Positions 15,849-24,707 of a stretch of DNA of 43,965 nt are shown in pieces (position 1 is the first letter of the stretch; each line of letters begins with the position of its first letter). The position numbers and the translations under genes were made by a program. The notes under the pieces are model-generated. The model saw only the letters and a program-made list of their open reading frames with translations, did not search any database and had not been told where the DNA came from. The DNA lies in the NCBI RefSeq assembly GCF_025943985.1, contig NZ_JAPCWE010000022.1, positions 1 through 43,965 of the forward strand. Reading direction: 5' to 3'. The stretch comes from Anaerorudis cellulosivorans (GTDB lineage Bacteria > Bacteroidota > Bacteroidia > Bacteroidales > Dysgonomonadaceae).

Positions 15849-16673
15849 ATGCAACAAGAACTCTTTCCTTCGGAACAATTTACTTTTTTCAGCTTGGGTA
15901 GCGGCAGCTCGGGTAATTGTTATTACCTGGGCAACAGTCGTTACGGAATGCTGATTGATGCGGGCATCGGACCTCGAATAACAAAAAAACGACTTGCCGA
16001 ATACGGTATCGATTTTTCTTCCATATATGCCGTTCTGATTACTCACGATCATTATGACCATATCAAATCGGTAGGTTATCTGGGGGAAAAGCTCCATATC
16101 CCTGTTTATGCTACTCGACAAGTACATCACGGTATTGCCAATTCTCCCCTTACAAAAACCCGACTGAACGGTTCTACACGGTATATCGAAAAAGGAGTTC
16201 CTTTTCAAATCGAAGATTTCAAAATTACTGCTTTTGATGTACCTCACGACAGCATCGACAATGCCGGATACTTTTTTGAGTTTGAAGGCCATAATCTTAC
16301 GCTGGTAACTGATGCAGGATCTATCACCGAAGAAGTGGCTCACTACATTTGTAAAGCCAACCATCTGGTTATCGAAAGCAACTACGATGAAGATATGCTC
16401 AAAAACGGCCGTTATCCCTATCCCTTGAAACAGCGCATTTCCTCAGGCTCAGGCCATCTGAGCAATCGACAAACTGCCGAATTTCTGGCGGCCAACTATT
16501 CATCTAAGCTCCGCAACATATGGCTTTGCCATCTCAGCGGCAATAACAACCATCCCGACCTGGCTTTACAAACAGTAGAAAGACAACTTGTCGAGAAAGG
16601 CATCAAAGTGGGAATAGAAGTATCACTGCAAGTGCTGAAAAGAAATACATTATCTTTAAAAACCGAACTCTAA
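15849..16673 (+). CDS. MBL-fold metallo-hydrolase, YycJ/WalJ-like
   Basis: A 274-residue metallo-beta-lactamase fold protein. FFSLGSGSSGNCYY at the N-terminus is the YycJ-type signature, followed by LIDAGIG. LITHDHYDHIKSV supplies the HxHxDH metal ligands, VTDAGS and LCHLSGNNNHPD later ligands. YycJ-like proteins are thought to be nucleases or phosphodiesterases that help coordinate cell-wall work with replication in Gram-positives; the role in Bacteroidota is open. The start at ATG 15849 is forced by the lack of another Met before the core domain and is almost leaderless. The gap to the glycan cluster is 12 bases, so it may lead that operon. Confidence 0.82.
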   Translation: MQQELFPSEQFTFFSLGSGSSGNCYYLGNSRYGMLIDAGIGPRITKKRLAEYGIDFSSIYAVLITHDHYDHIKSVGYLGEKLHIPVYATRQVHHGIANSPLTKTRLNGSTRYIEKGVPFQIEDFKITAFDVPHDSIDNAGYFFEFEGHNLTLVTDAGSITEEVAHYICKANHLVIESNYDEDMLKNGRYPYPLKQRISSGSGHLSNRQTAEFLAANYSSKLRNIWLCHLSGNNNHPDLALQTVERQLVEKGIKVGIEVSLQVLKRNTLSLKTEL

Positions 16674-16685
16674 ACCTGTTTCATT

Positions 16686-17567
16686 ATGATGTTTGCACCT
16701 GTTCTCCTGTTTACCTACAATCGTCCTGTACATACCAAACAAATGCTGGATGCATTACGGAAAAACCCGCTGAGCAGAGAAAGTACGCTTTTTGTTTTTT
16801 CGGACGGGTATAAAAATGAGATAGACCGGCAACAGGTTGAAGAGGTTCGAAGGGTCATTCACTCGCTTGACGGATTCAAAGATATCCGAATTCAGGAAAA
16901 TTCGGGAAACAAAGGATTGGCCACCAATATTATAGAAGGAGTAACCCGTGTAATCAACGAATATGGAAAAGTGATTGTCATGGAAGATGACCTGATCACT
17001 TCGCCATTCTTCCTGACTTTTATGAATGATGTCTTGAATAAATTTGGAAAAGAAGAAAAAATCGGGCATGTACATGGCTACTGCTATCCAAATATGGGAC
17101 TTCCCGATCTATTTTTAATCAAGTGGACCGGGAGCTGGGGATGGGGAACATGGGAAAGAGCATGGAAATATTTTAACCCCGACGGTGAATATCTTCTTTA
17201 CGAACTGGAAAGAAGGAAACTGACCAAAACATTCGATTTCAACGGAAGTTATCCTTACACACGTATACTACGCCAACAGGTGAGGGGTGACAACGATTCG
17301 TGGGCTATCCGATGGAATGCTTCTCTTTTTTTGGCTGATATTCTTTCTGCCAACGCCGGAAAGTCGCTGGTGCAAAACATCGGCTTCGATGGAACAGGTA
17401 CACATAGTGGCAGCAGCAACATTTATGTCACCGATTTATACGATAGAGAACTCTTAACAGAAGTATCGGAAATCAAAGAAAACGAAAATGCCCGAAAAGC
17501 ATTTGAGTGTTACTATAGAAAGACCAATTCTTTTTGGGCTAAAGTCAAAAGAAGACTCGTAAAATGA
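16686..17567 (+). CDS. GT-A fold glycosyltransferase (GT2/GNT-I-like)
   Basis: A 293-residue predicted cytoplasmic sugar transferase. PVLLFTYNRPVHTKQML is a typical GT-A N-terminus, GLATNIIEGV and VIVMEDDLITSP hold the metal-binding acidic triplet (EDD in place of DxD), and WGWGTWERAWKYF is a conserved acceptor-side block. Sugar and acceptor are unknown. Two ATGs (16686, 16689) can start it. Its stop overlaps the next gene by 4 bases (ATGA), so it belongs to a four-gene glycan operon ending at 20248. Confidence 0.8.
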   Translation: MMFAPVLLFTYNRPVHTKQMLDALRKNPLSRESTLFVFSDGYKNEIDRQQVEEVRRVIHSLDGFKDIRIQENSGNKGLATNIIEGVTRVINEYGKVIVMEDDLITSPFFLTFMNDVLNKFGKEEKIGHVHGYCYPNMGLPDLFLIKWTGSWGWGTWERAWKYFNPDGEYLLYELERRKLTKTFDFNGSYPYTRILRQQVRGDNDSWAIRWNASLFLADILSANAGKSLVQNIGFDGTGTHSGSSNIYVTDLYDRELLTEVSEIKENENARKAFECYYRKTNSFWAKVKRRLVK

Positions 17568-18799
17568 ATATCCTTCTCATCAGCACATCCGATTTGCATG
17601 GCGGAGCTGCCATTGCGGCTTTCCGACTAATGAATGCCTTGCAAGCCAAGGGAATGAACGTCAACATGCTCGTGCGGGATAAACGTTCTTCCAACGGCAA
17701 CGTGATTGAAGTCGGCAATAAAACCATAAACGAGTGGAATTTTCTTTGGGAACGGGGAAAAATATTCATGACAAATCGTTTTTCCCGAAAAAATCTTTTC
17801 GACATATCCATTGCCAATACCGGCGTTTCTGTAACCGAACTCCCCGAATTTAAGCATGCCGATATCATTCATCTGCACTGGATTAATCAGGGCATGTTGT
17901 CATTAAAAGAGCTGGAAAATATTTTTGCTTCCGGGAAAAAAGTTGTATGGACCATGCACGACATGTGGCCTTTTACCGGCATTTGCCATCATGCCGGAAA
18001 TTGCACAAACTATCAACAGACATGCGGCTTATGCCCCTATCTTGTTGACGCCTCACCCCATGATCTTTCCCGTAAAGTTTTCAAACAAAAACAAGCAGTT
18101 TATTCATCGGGGTACATCACCTTCGTAGCCTGCAGCAACTGGTTGAAAGACCTGGCCAAAAAAAGTCCGCTTACCACAGCTCACAGGGTAATTTCGATAC
18201 CCAACCCCATCGATACCCAACACTATTGCCCAAAAGACAAAATCAGTACACGCAAAAAATTGCAATTGCCTCTCGATAAAAAAATCGTATTGTTTGCTGC
18301 CGTAAAAACATCCGATAAACGCAAAGGAATGGATTACCTCAGTGAGGCAAGCCGATTAATGAAACAGCATACCGATAATGTCCTATTCCTTATCGCCGGC
18401 AACAACGGAAAAGAAATCGAAACCCGACTTGCTCTGCCTGCTCAAAGCATGGGGTTTGTTGCTCCCGAAAACATGCCCGATATCTATAATGCTGCCGACG
18501 TGTTTGTCACCCCATCGTTGCAGGAAAATCTGCCCAATACCATTATGGAAGCTATGGCATGCGGCACACCCTGCGTGGGATTTCGTATCGGCGGCATTCC
18601 CGAAATGATCGACCATTTGAAAACGGGATACCTGGCCGAATACAAAAATGCGGATGATCTGGCCAAAGGCTTGTTTTGGACATTATTTGAAGCCGATACC
18701 GAAACACTCTCTGCCAATGCTCGGGAAAAAACATTAAATACATACGCTCAAGAAAAAATTGCCGAACAATATAAAAAAGTATATGACCAACAACAATAA
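17564..18799 (+). CDS. GT4-family glycosyltransferase
   Basis: A 411-residue GT-B fold enzyme. The N-terminal ISTSDLHGGAAIAAFRL is the glycine-rich loop of GT4 proteins, and VVWTMHDMWPFTG with the Cys-rich stretch HHAGNCTNYQQTCGLCPY is seen in a subgroup of capsule and O-antigen enzymes. The C-terminal domain has VTPSLQENLPNTIMEAMACG, the nucleotide-sugar site with the EX7E-like pattern, then GFRIGGIPEMI. The four Cys residues may bind a metal or form a structural cluster. It overlaps both neighbours, consistent with one translationally coupled cluster. Donor sugar is not predictable. Confidence 0.85.
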   Translation: MNILLISTSDLHGGAAIAAFRLMNALQAKGMNVNMLVRDKRSSNGNVIEVGNKTINEWNFLWERGKIFMTNRFSRKNLFDISIANTGVSVTELPEFKHADIIHLHWINQGMLSLKELENIFASGKKVVWTMHDMWPFTGICHHAGNCTNYQQTCGLCPYLVDASPHDLSRKVFKQKQAVYSSGYITFVACSNWLKDLAKKSPLTTAHRVISIPNPIDTQHYCPKDKISTRKKLQLPLDKKIVLFAAVKTSDKRKGMDYLSEASRLMKQHTDNVLFLIAGNNGKEIETRLALPAQSMGFVAPENMPDIYNAADVFVTPSLQENLPNTIMEAMACGTPCVGFRIGGIPEMIDHLKTGYLAEYKNADDLAKGLFWTLFEADTETLSANAREKTLNTYAQEKIAEQYKKVYDQQQ

Positions 18800-19514
18800 C
18801 GATAACAATATCACCACACAATCAGACTGGCAAGACTATTGGAAAAACTACCGCTTTGATAGAATTCCCGACAAAGTGGTTTTCGAAAAATATATGCCTC
18901 TCTTGAAACAAGGTGAAAGTTTTATCGAAATTGGAGGATTTCCCGGGATATATGCAGCCTATTTTTATAAACAAGGCATCACTGATGTAACAATCCTTGA
19001 TTTTTACATGGATAGCAAAATAGTTCGAAAACTTGAAAAATTAAATCACATACCTGAAAATACGATACAGTGCATTAACGCTGATTTTTTCAAGTTTTCG
19101 TCCGATAAAAAATACGATATCGTATTTTCATCCGGTTTTGTGGAGCATTTTCATAATACACACGATGTTATCTGTCGCCACATCGATCTACTTTCTGAAA
19201 ACGGTCAACTACTTATTCTTATTCCAAATTTTCGGGGACTGAATGGATTGATCCAACGTTGGTTCGATAAAGACAATCTGAACGCTCACAACCTTCACTC
19301 CATGGAAATACCTTATTTACAAGAAATTATACAAACATTCGGATTAAAAGATGTTCGCATTGAATATATCGGTAAACCCATGTTATGGCTTGAACCGAAA
19401 CCCGAAAACAAGGGTAAACAAAAACTTGTAAAGACGCTGAGTTATGCAATAAAATTATTCCCGTTTAAAGGACAATTCCTATCACCATTTGTTGCCATAT
19501 ACGCCGGAAAATGA
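18783..19514 (+). CDS. Class I SAM-dependent methyltransferase
   Basis: A 243-residue Rossmann-fold enzyme from ATG 18783; an ATG at 18759 would add eight residues and more overlap with the GT4 gene. SFIEIGGFPGIYAAYF is motif I with its acidic residue and glycines, VTILDFYMD the post-I acidic loop, DIVFSSGFVEHF motif II-like, and LLSENGQLLILIPN motif III. An Asn-rich start (TNNNNDNN) is unusual but probably disordered. The location between glycosyltransferases suggests O-methylation of a surface sugar or a lipid-linked intermediate. It overlaps the GT4 gene by 17 bases and the GT2 gene by 4. Confidence 0.78.
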   Translation: MTNNNNDNNITTQSDWQDYWKNYRFDRIPDKVVFEKYMPLLKQGESFIEIGGFPGIYAAYFYKQGITDVTILDFYMDSKIVRKLEKLNHIPENTIQCINADFFKFSSDKKYDIVFSSGFVEHFHNTHDVICRHIDLLSENGQLLILIPNFRGLNGLIQRWFDKDNLNAHNLHSMEIPYLQEIIQTFGLKDVRIEYIGKPMLWLEPKPENKGKQKLVKTLSYAIKLFPFKGQFLSPFVAIYAGK

Positions 19515-20248
19515 AAAAACTATCGGTAATAACGGTTACTTACAACGCCGAGCACACGTTGGAGCGAACGCTGAAAAGCGTCCGGGAACAAACCTATCCC
19601 GCTATTGAGCATATCATTGTCGACGGAAATTCAAACGATGGCACAGTAGCGCTGATTCACCGGTATGAAAACGAACGATTAAAATGGATGAGTGAACCCG
19701 ACAAAGGGCTCTATGATGCCATGAACAAGGGAGCTAAAATGGCAACCGGTGATTATCTCTGCTTTTTAAATGCAGGCGATACTTTTTATAATGTTGATAC
19801 CGTGGAAAAAATGTTCAATACGATTGATAAGAATGCTTTCCCTGACATTCTTTATGGGGAAACGGCAATCGTTGACGATAACGGCCATTTCTTGCATATG
19901 CGCCGTTTGCGGGCACCGAAAACCCTCACATGGAAAAGCTTCAAACTCGGTATGGTAGTTTGTCATCAGGCATTTATTGTTAAACGAGAAATCGTTGAAC
20001 CCTATGAGCTATCGTATCGGTTCTCAGCCGATTTCGACTGGTGCATCCGGATGATGAAAAAGGCAAAAAACATTCACAACACCGGCATGATCCTGGTCAA
20101 TTATCTCAATGCAGGCACGACCACTGCCAACCGGAAAGCCTCTCTACGAGAGCGTTACCGCATTATGGAAAAACATTATGGTAAAGTTTCTACCTTTTTA
20201 TACCATATCTGGTTTGTTATTAGGGCAATTATTAAACCGGAGAAATAA
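19511..20248 (+). CDS. GT2-family glycosyltransferase
   Basis: A 245-residue GT-A enzyme. LSVITVTYNAEHTLERTL and EHIIVDGNSNDGT form the nucleotide-binding half. EPDKGLYDAMNKGAKMATGDYLCFLNAGD is, piece by piece, the standard WcaA/colanic-acid-like block with its acidic metal site. ADFDWCIRM is the acceptor region. It lacks the membrane segments of processive synthases, so it probably adds one sugar. It is the last of the ATGA-coupled set and is followed after 8 bases by a SpoU methyltransferase. Confidence 0.87.
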   Translation: MKKLSVITVTYNAEHTLERTLKSVREQTYPAIEHIIVDGNSNDGTVALIHRYENERLKWMSEPDKGLYDAMNKGAKMATGDYLCFLNAGDTFYNVDTVEKMFNTIDKNAFPDILYGETAIVDDNGHFLHMRRLRAPKTLTWKSFKLGMVVCHQAFIVKREIVEPYELSYRFSADFDWCIRMMKKAKNIHNTGMILVNYLNAGTTTANRKASLRERYRIMEKHYGKVSTFLYHIWFVIRAIIKPEK

Positions 20249-20256
20249 GGACAATT

Positions 20257-20796
20257 ATGGCAAGTCAGCGAAAAAAACTAAAAGTTGAAGAACTTAACCG
20301 CATCAGTATTGAAGAATTTCAAGCAGCAAAAAAAATCCCCTTAGTTATCGTACTCGACAACGTGCGCAGCCAAAACAACATTGGTTCCGTTTTTCGTACG
20401 TGCGATGCTTTCAGAGTGGAAGAGATTCTGCTTTGCGGAATCACGGCTACACCTCCCAATGCCGAAATCCATAAAACGGCACTGGGTGCTGAAGATTCAG
20501 TGAAATGGAGATATTATCATGAAACCTTGCAAGCAGTTCATGAACTCAAAGCAAGGGGATACGCGGTGTTTTCGGTGGAACAGACCAAAAACAGCCTATC
20601 TCTCGAAAAAATACAGATTGACAAAAACGGGAAGTATGCCCTCGTTCTTGGTCACGAATTGCATGGTGTACAACAAGAAGTAATCGATATTTCGGATGGA
20701 AGCATCGAAATTCCCCAATATGGAACAAAACATTCGCTCAACATATCGGTTGCAACCGGCATAGTGGTATGGGATTTTTTTAAAAGATTAAAATAG
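20257..20796 (+). CDS. SpoU/TrmH-family RNA 2'-O-methyltransferase
   Basis: A 179-residue SPOUT methyltransferase acting on tRNA or rRNA ribose. DNVRSQNNIGSVFRTCDAF is motif 1 with the catalytic Arg, and QYGTKHSLNISVATGIVVWDF is motif 3. Motif 2 reads LVLGHELHGV, where most relatives have a GNE-type sequence, so the Asn is a His here. Length fits single-domain TrmH-like proteins (no L30e extension). It sits 8 bases after a glycosyltransferase but is a general housekeeping type, so the linkage may be only transcriptional. Confidence 0.86.
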   Translation: MASQRKKLKVEELNRISIEEFQAAKKIPLVIVLDNVRSQNNIGSVFRTCDAFRVEEILLCGITATPPNAEIHKTALGAEDSVKWRYYHETLQAVHELKARGYAVFSVEQTKNSLSLEKIQIDKNGKYALVLGHELHGVQQEVIDISDGSIEIPQYGTKHSLNISVATGIVVWDFFKRLK

Positions 20797-20910
20797 AATT
20801 TATCGGCTAAAGTGATTAATCCTCATCATCTCTTATAATCAACATTACTTCTAAATTGCTTTTCTTCTGGTAATTTTTTACCAAATTAATAGTTGAAAAG
20901 AAGAATTTAG

Positions 20911-20918
20911 TAAATTTG
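20911..20918 (+). promoter_or_regulatory. -7 box (TAAATTTG) before gmd
   Basis: TAAATTTGC fits the Bacteroidota -7 consensus, 66 bases before the gmd ATG. GTTG at 20892-20895 is only 15 bases upstream, shorter than the usual 19-20. The 188-base gap also has a small GGTAA/TTACC hairpin at 20869-20882. Confidence 0.45.
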
Positions 20919-20984
20919 CAACAATAAAGTCAAAAAATGGTGGAAAGACTTTCCCGATGATCGCTAACAACTAAACAAAATTCA

Positions 20985-22046
20985 ATGAAAAAAAAAGCTT
21001 TAATCACCGGAATAACAGGACAAGACGGATCATATCTTGCCGAACTATTGATCGAAAAAGGGTATGAAGTCCACGGAACACTGCGTCGTTCTTCCTCGTT
21101 CAACACCGGCCGTATCGAACATCTGTACTTTGAAGAATGGGTGCGCGATATGCGCCAACAACGTCTTGTTAACCTGCATTATGCCGACATGACCGATTCA
21201 AGTTCGCTGATACGTATTATTCAGAACATCCAACCCGATGAAATCTACAATTTGGCAGCACAAAGTCATGTAAAAGTTAGCTTCGATGTACCTGAGTACA
21301 CAGCCGAAACTGATGCAGTAGGCACCCTCCGTCTGCTGGAAGCTGTGCGCATTTTGGGACTAGAAAATAAAACCCGTATTTACCAGGCATCTACTTCCGA
21401 ACTCTTTGGATTGGTGCAGGAAATACCCCAACGGGAAACCACGCCCTTTTATCCCCGCAGTCCCTATGGTGTAGCCAAGCTATACGGCTACTGGATTACC
21501 AAAAACTACCGTGAATCATACGGTATGTTTGCCGTAAACGGAATCCTGTTCAATCATGAAAGCGAACGACGGGGAGAAACTTTTGTAAGTCGAAAAATTA
21601 CCCTTGCTGTGGCCCGTATTGCTCAAGGCTTGCAGGATAAGTTGTATCTCGGAAATTTAGATGCAAAGCGTGACTGGGGCTATGCCAAAGACTATGTAGA
21701 ATGCATGTGGTTGATGCTGCAACACGATAGACCCGAAGACTTTGTTATTGCCACCGGTCAGATGCACAGCGTCAGGGAATTTTGCACGTTGGCTTTTGCC
21801 GAAATCGGAATCAAGCTCCAATGGGAAGGGAAAGGTATTGAAGAGAAAGGAATCGATAAGGCTACAGGAAAAGTATTGGTGGAAGTTGATCCGAAATATT
21901 TTCGCCCGGCTGAAGTAGAACAACTACAGGGTGATCCAAGTAAAGCAAAAAACGTATTGGGATGGAATCCGCAAAAAACTTCATTTGAAGATTTGGTAAA
22001 GCTCATGGTAAAGCATGATATGGAATTTGTAAAAAAACACCGATAA
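20985..22046 (+). CDS. gmd: GDP-mannose 4,6-dehydratase
   Basis: A 353-residue short-chain dehydrogenase that converts GDP-D-mannose to GDP-4-keto-6-deoxymannose. [14 protein letters not shown] is the NADP-binding GxxGxxG-type loop, [10 protein letters not shown] the catalytic Thr/Ser region, and [10 protein letters not shown] the YxxxK pair. [16 protein letters not shown] is the conserved GMD block. Length fits E. coli Gmd (373) less a short tail. It is followed after 11 bases by fcl, which finishes GDP-L-fucose synthesis. The pair likely feeds the glycosyltransferases just upstream. Confidence 0.96.
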   Translation: MKKKALITGITGQDGSYLAELLIEKGYEVHGTLRRSSSFNTGRIEHLYFEEWVRDMRQQRLVNLHYADMTDSSSLIRIIQNIQPDEIYNLAAQSHVKVSFDVPEYTAETDAVGTLRLLEAVRILGLENKTRIYQASTSELFGLVQEIPQRETTPFYPRSPYGVAKLYGYWITKNYRESYGMFAVNGILFNHESERRGETFVSRKITLAVARIAQGLQDKLYLGNLDAKRDWGYAKDYVECMWLMLQHDRPEDFVIATGQMHSVREFCTLAFAEIGIKLQWEGKGIEEKGIDKATGKVLVEVDPKYFRPAEVEQLQGDPSKAKNVLGWNPQKTSFEDLVKLMVKHDMEFVKKHR

Positions 22047-22057
22047 TAGGCAGTTTA

Positions 22058-23140
22058 ATGGAAAAACAATCAAAAATTTACGTTGCAGGTCATCGCGGTT
22101 TGGTAGGATCGGCAATTTGGAAAAAATTAGAAGAAAAAGGATATACCCATCTTGTCGGGCGCACCCACAACGAGTTGGATTTATTGGATGGCGATGCCGT
22201 AAAACATTTTTTCGACGAAGAGCAACCCGAATATGTATTTCTTGCCGCTGCTTATGTGGGCGGTATTGTTGCTAACAATACCTATCGTGCCGATTTCATT
22301 TATCGTAATCTGGAGATACAAAACCACGTGATTGGCGAAAGTTTTCGCCATAGCGTAAAGAAACTCCTTTTTTTGGGAAGCACTTGCATTTATCCCAAAG
22401 AAGCACCTCAACCCATGAGTGAAGAGACTTTGCTGACCTCTCCTCTCGAATACACCAATGAACCCTATGCTATTGCAAAAATCGCAGGGTTGAAAATGTG
22501 CGAAAGTTTCAATATTCAGTACGACACAAATTACATCGCCGTGATGCCGACGAATCTTTACGGACCAAACGATAACTTCGACCTTGAAAAAAGTCATGTC
22601 TTACCTGCCATGATCAGAAAAATCCATCTGGGCAAATGCCTCATGACCAATAATTGGGATGGTCTGCGGAAAGATTTGAATACACGACCTGTTGAAAACA
22701 TTTCGGGGAAAAGTCCGAAAGAAGAAATCCTTGGTGTTCTGGGAAAATATGGTATTTTAAGCAATAAGGTGATACTATGGGGTACCGGAAAACCCATGAG
22801 GGAATTTCTTTGGAGCGAAGAAATGGCCGATGCATGTGTCTTTATCATGGAGAATGTGGATTTTGCAGACTTGGCAAAAGGCAAAACAGAAATTCGAAAT
22901 TGTCATATCAATATCGGTACAGGCAAAGAAATCAGCATCTATAATCTCTCTCAACTTATTAAAAAAACCATCGGCTATGAAGGAAGTATCGTTTTCGATC
23001 CTTCAAAACCCGATGGCACAATGCGCAAATTGACGGATGTTTCCAAATTACATGCATTGGGATGGCAGCACAAAATAGAAATTGAAGAAGGGGTGGAAAG
23101 AATATACGCTTGGTATATCGACGAACAAACGCACTTTTAA
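22058..23140 (+). CDS. fcl: GDP-L-fucose synthase
   Basis: A 360-residue epimerase/reductase converting GDP-4-keto-6-deoxymannose to GDP-L-fucose. VAGHRGLVGSAIW binds NADPH, LFLGSTCIYPKEAPQP carries the catalytic Ser, and EPYAIAKIAGLKMCE the Tyr and Lys. It is about 40 residues longer than E. coli Fcl (321), mainly because of an insert around LNTRPVENISGKSPKEE, which I recall in other Bacteroidales copies. It directly follows gmd. Its TAA stop (23138-23140) overlaps the stop codon of the convergent mltF-like gene (23137-23139) within TTAA. Confidence 0.95.
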   Translation: MEKQSKIYVAGHRGLVGSAIWKKLEEKGYTHLVGRTHNELDLLDGDAVKHFFDEEQPEYVFLAAAYVGGIVANNTYRADFIYRNLEIQNHVIGESFRHSVKKLLFLGSTCIYPKEAPQPMSEETLLTSPLEYTNEPYAIAKIAGLKMCESFNIQYDTNYIAVMPTNLYGPNDNFDLEKSHVLPAMIRKIHLGKCLMTNNWDGLRKDLNTRPVENISGKSPKEEILGVLGKYGILSNKVILWGTGKPMREFLWSEEMADACVFIMENVDFADLAKGKTEIRNCHINIGTGKEISIYNLSQLIKKTIGYEGSIVFDPSKPDGTMRKLTDVSKLHALGWQHKIEIEEGVERIYAWYIDEQTHF

Positions 23141-24546
23141 TCCTTTATTTTCGTTTTATATACTCCCCACAAATCCATTACATTACGCACGTATTCAATC
23201 GTTTCGTCTCCACGAAAATACCCCATTTTGCACACGGGATCTTCATAATATTGTTCCAGCCTTTTCAGTTGTAAATATTTCTCCACATTCCCATCCCATC
23301 TATCTTTATCGGCTCCATACTTCTCGGCAAGTGCCCGAGCATCAAACACATGCCCGATGCCGCCATTGTAGGCTGCTAACGCCATTTTCACCTGTTCCAT
23401 ACTGTCTTTCACCGAAGAAAAGGAAACCAATAATGTCTTCAGATACTCGGTCCCCGCTTTTATATTTTTTTCGGGATCATAAAGCAAGTTGCCCTTGACG
23501 CCAAAGTTCGCAGCCGTGACCGGCATTAAGCCCATGACCCCACCGGCTCCCGTCCATGCACGACTTTGAGGATCAAAGGAAGATTCATAATAGGCAATTG
23601 AAGCCAATAACCGCCAATCGATGCCAATTTTTTTACCATACTGCTTAAAATAATGATCGAAAGACGAAATTTGTCCGGGCTTTAAAAAAGTCACAAACGA
23701 TGAGATTCCACCTCTCTCAAATCGTTTTGCTTCTTCAAAATACCGTTTAGTAATGCGCTGATAGGTAGGTTCTATATTTACACGGGCAAACCAACGATTA
23801 AGCGAATCTGCCAGAATGGGTGTATTTTTTCGCACTGCCCACGACGAACGTTGATCGAAACTTACCACAAGACTCACATCGATATTCCGAAAATAGGTTT
23901 TGTTGAGACGCGCTACATGTTCATCGGCAATTGTATAATCGATTTCCCTATTTGCTACCATCCGAATAAGATCTTCTTCCACAATGGTGTCTTTATCTAC
24001 ATCTTTTATAATGATCCCCCCGCCTAACTCTTCGTTTAAATTCACCAGCCGGTCATAATATTTAGTGCCGGACTTCACATATACTTCCTTACCGATCAAT
24101 TGAGTGACATCTTTTAATAATGTATCCCCTCTTTCGGCCCTCTGCACCAGTACCTGATGTGAGATCTCGGACAATCCGCAATACAAAAGAGAATCTTTTA
24201 AGGTATTATCCACCGGGACATTATACGCAATAACATCGCCTTTGTTGTTATTCAACATGCTTACCAATGCCTCTGAATTATGAGCAAGAACAACCTCAGG
24301 AATTAAACCATGTTTATTGCAAAAATCGCTGATCATTTCGTAATGATACCCCATCGGTTGATCACGATAGATAAAATAAGAAATGGAAGTATTCAGTGTC
24401 AGCACCCTAAGCGTATCTCGCTCCATAATCTGAGGAAAATCGGACGTTGAAGTTTTCTTCTTGTTCCTCATGCAGGAAATCGACATTGCTGCAAGAAGTA
24501 CCGGCACGGCATACCTTAAAAAAATAGATAGCTGTTTCTTCTTCAT
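23137..24546 (-). CDS. mltF: MltF-like lytic transglycosylase lipoprotein
   Basis: A 469-residue predicted outer-membrane lipoprotein that cuts peptidoglycan with anhydro-muramyl ends. The signal ends MSISC (lipid Cys about 24). Residues around 40-265 form a periplasmic substrate-binding (ABC type 3) domain: LRVLTLNTSISYF, YEMISDFCNKHG, YTIADEHVA. Residues about 295-450 form an SLT domain with the catalytic Glu in SIAYYESSFDP, then GGVMGLMPVTAANFG and KMALAAYNGGIGH. Domain order matches MltF. I start at ATG 24546; the frame upstream (to 24582) is unlikely. A promoter lies at 24580-24607. It is convergent with fcl and divergent from the helix-hairpin-helix gene. Confidence 0.9.
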   Translation of the reverse strand: MKKKQLSIFLRYAVPVLLAAMSISCMRNKKKTSTSDFPQIMERDTLRVLTLNTSISYFIYRDQPMGYHYEMISDFCNKHGLIPEVVLAHNSEALVSMLNNNKGDVIAYNVPVDNTLKDSLLYCGLSEISHQVLVQRAERGDTLLKDVTQLIGKEVYVKSGTKYYDRLVNLNEELGGGIIIKDVDKDTIVEEDLIRMVANREIDYTIADEHVARLNKTYFRNIDVSLVVSFDQRSSWAVRKNTPILADSLNRWFARVNIEPTYQRITKRYFEEAKRFERGGISSFVTFLKPGQISSFDHYFKQYGKKIGIDWRLLASIAYYESSFDPQSRAWTGAGGVMGLMPVTAANFGVKGNLLYDPEKNIKAGTEYLKTLLVSFSSVKDSMEQVKMALAAYNGGIGHVFDARALAEKYGADKDRWDGNVEKYLQLKRLEQYYEDPVCKMGYFRGDETIEYVRNVMDLWGVYKTKIKD

Positions 24547-24579
24547 CCTTCTATGCGTATACGATCTAAAAAACGACCA

Positions 24580-24607
24580 CAAAGGTACAAAAAATCTCTT
24601 TCGCCAA
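24580..24607 (-). promoter_or_regulatory. Promoter of the mltF-like gene
   Basis: On the minus strand TACCTTTG (24580-24587) is a perfect -7 box with TTG (24605-24607) 17 bases upstream. The leader would be about 30 bases. Confidence 0.55.
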
Positions 24608-24695
24608 GTACCTGTTAGTCAATTTGCTTTAACTAACGTTACGGCTGAAAGCGGAATAAAACAACAGATATTCACATAAACTCACAAAAAATCTT

Positions 24696-24703
24696 TACTT
24701 TTG
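24696..24703 (+). promoter_or_regulatory. -7 box (TACTTTTG) touching the helix-hairpin-helix gene start
   Basis: TACTTTTGC ends 4 bases before the ATG at 24708. A -7 box here would place the transcription start at or beside the start codon, implying a leaderless message. No TTTG is seen at the -33 position. Confidence 0.5.
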
Positions 24704-24707
24704 CACA

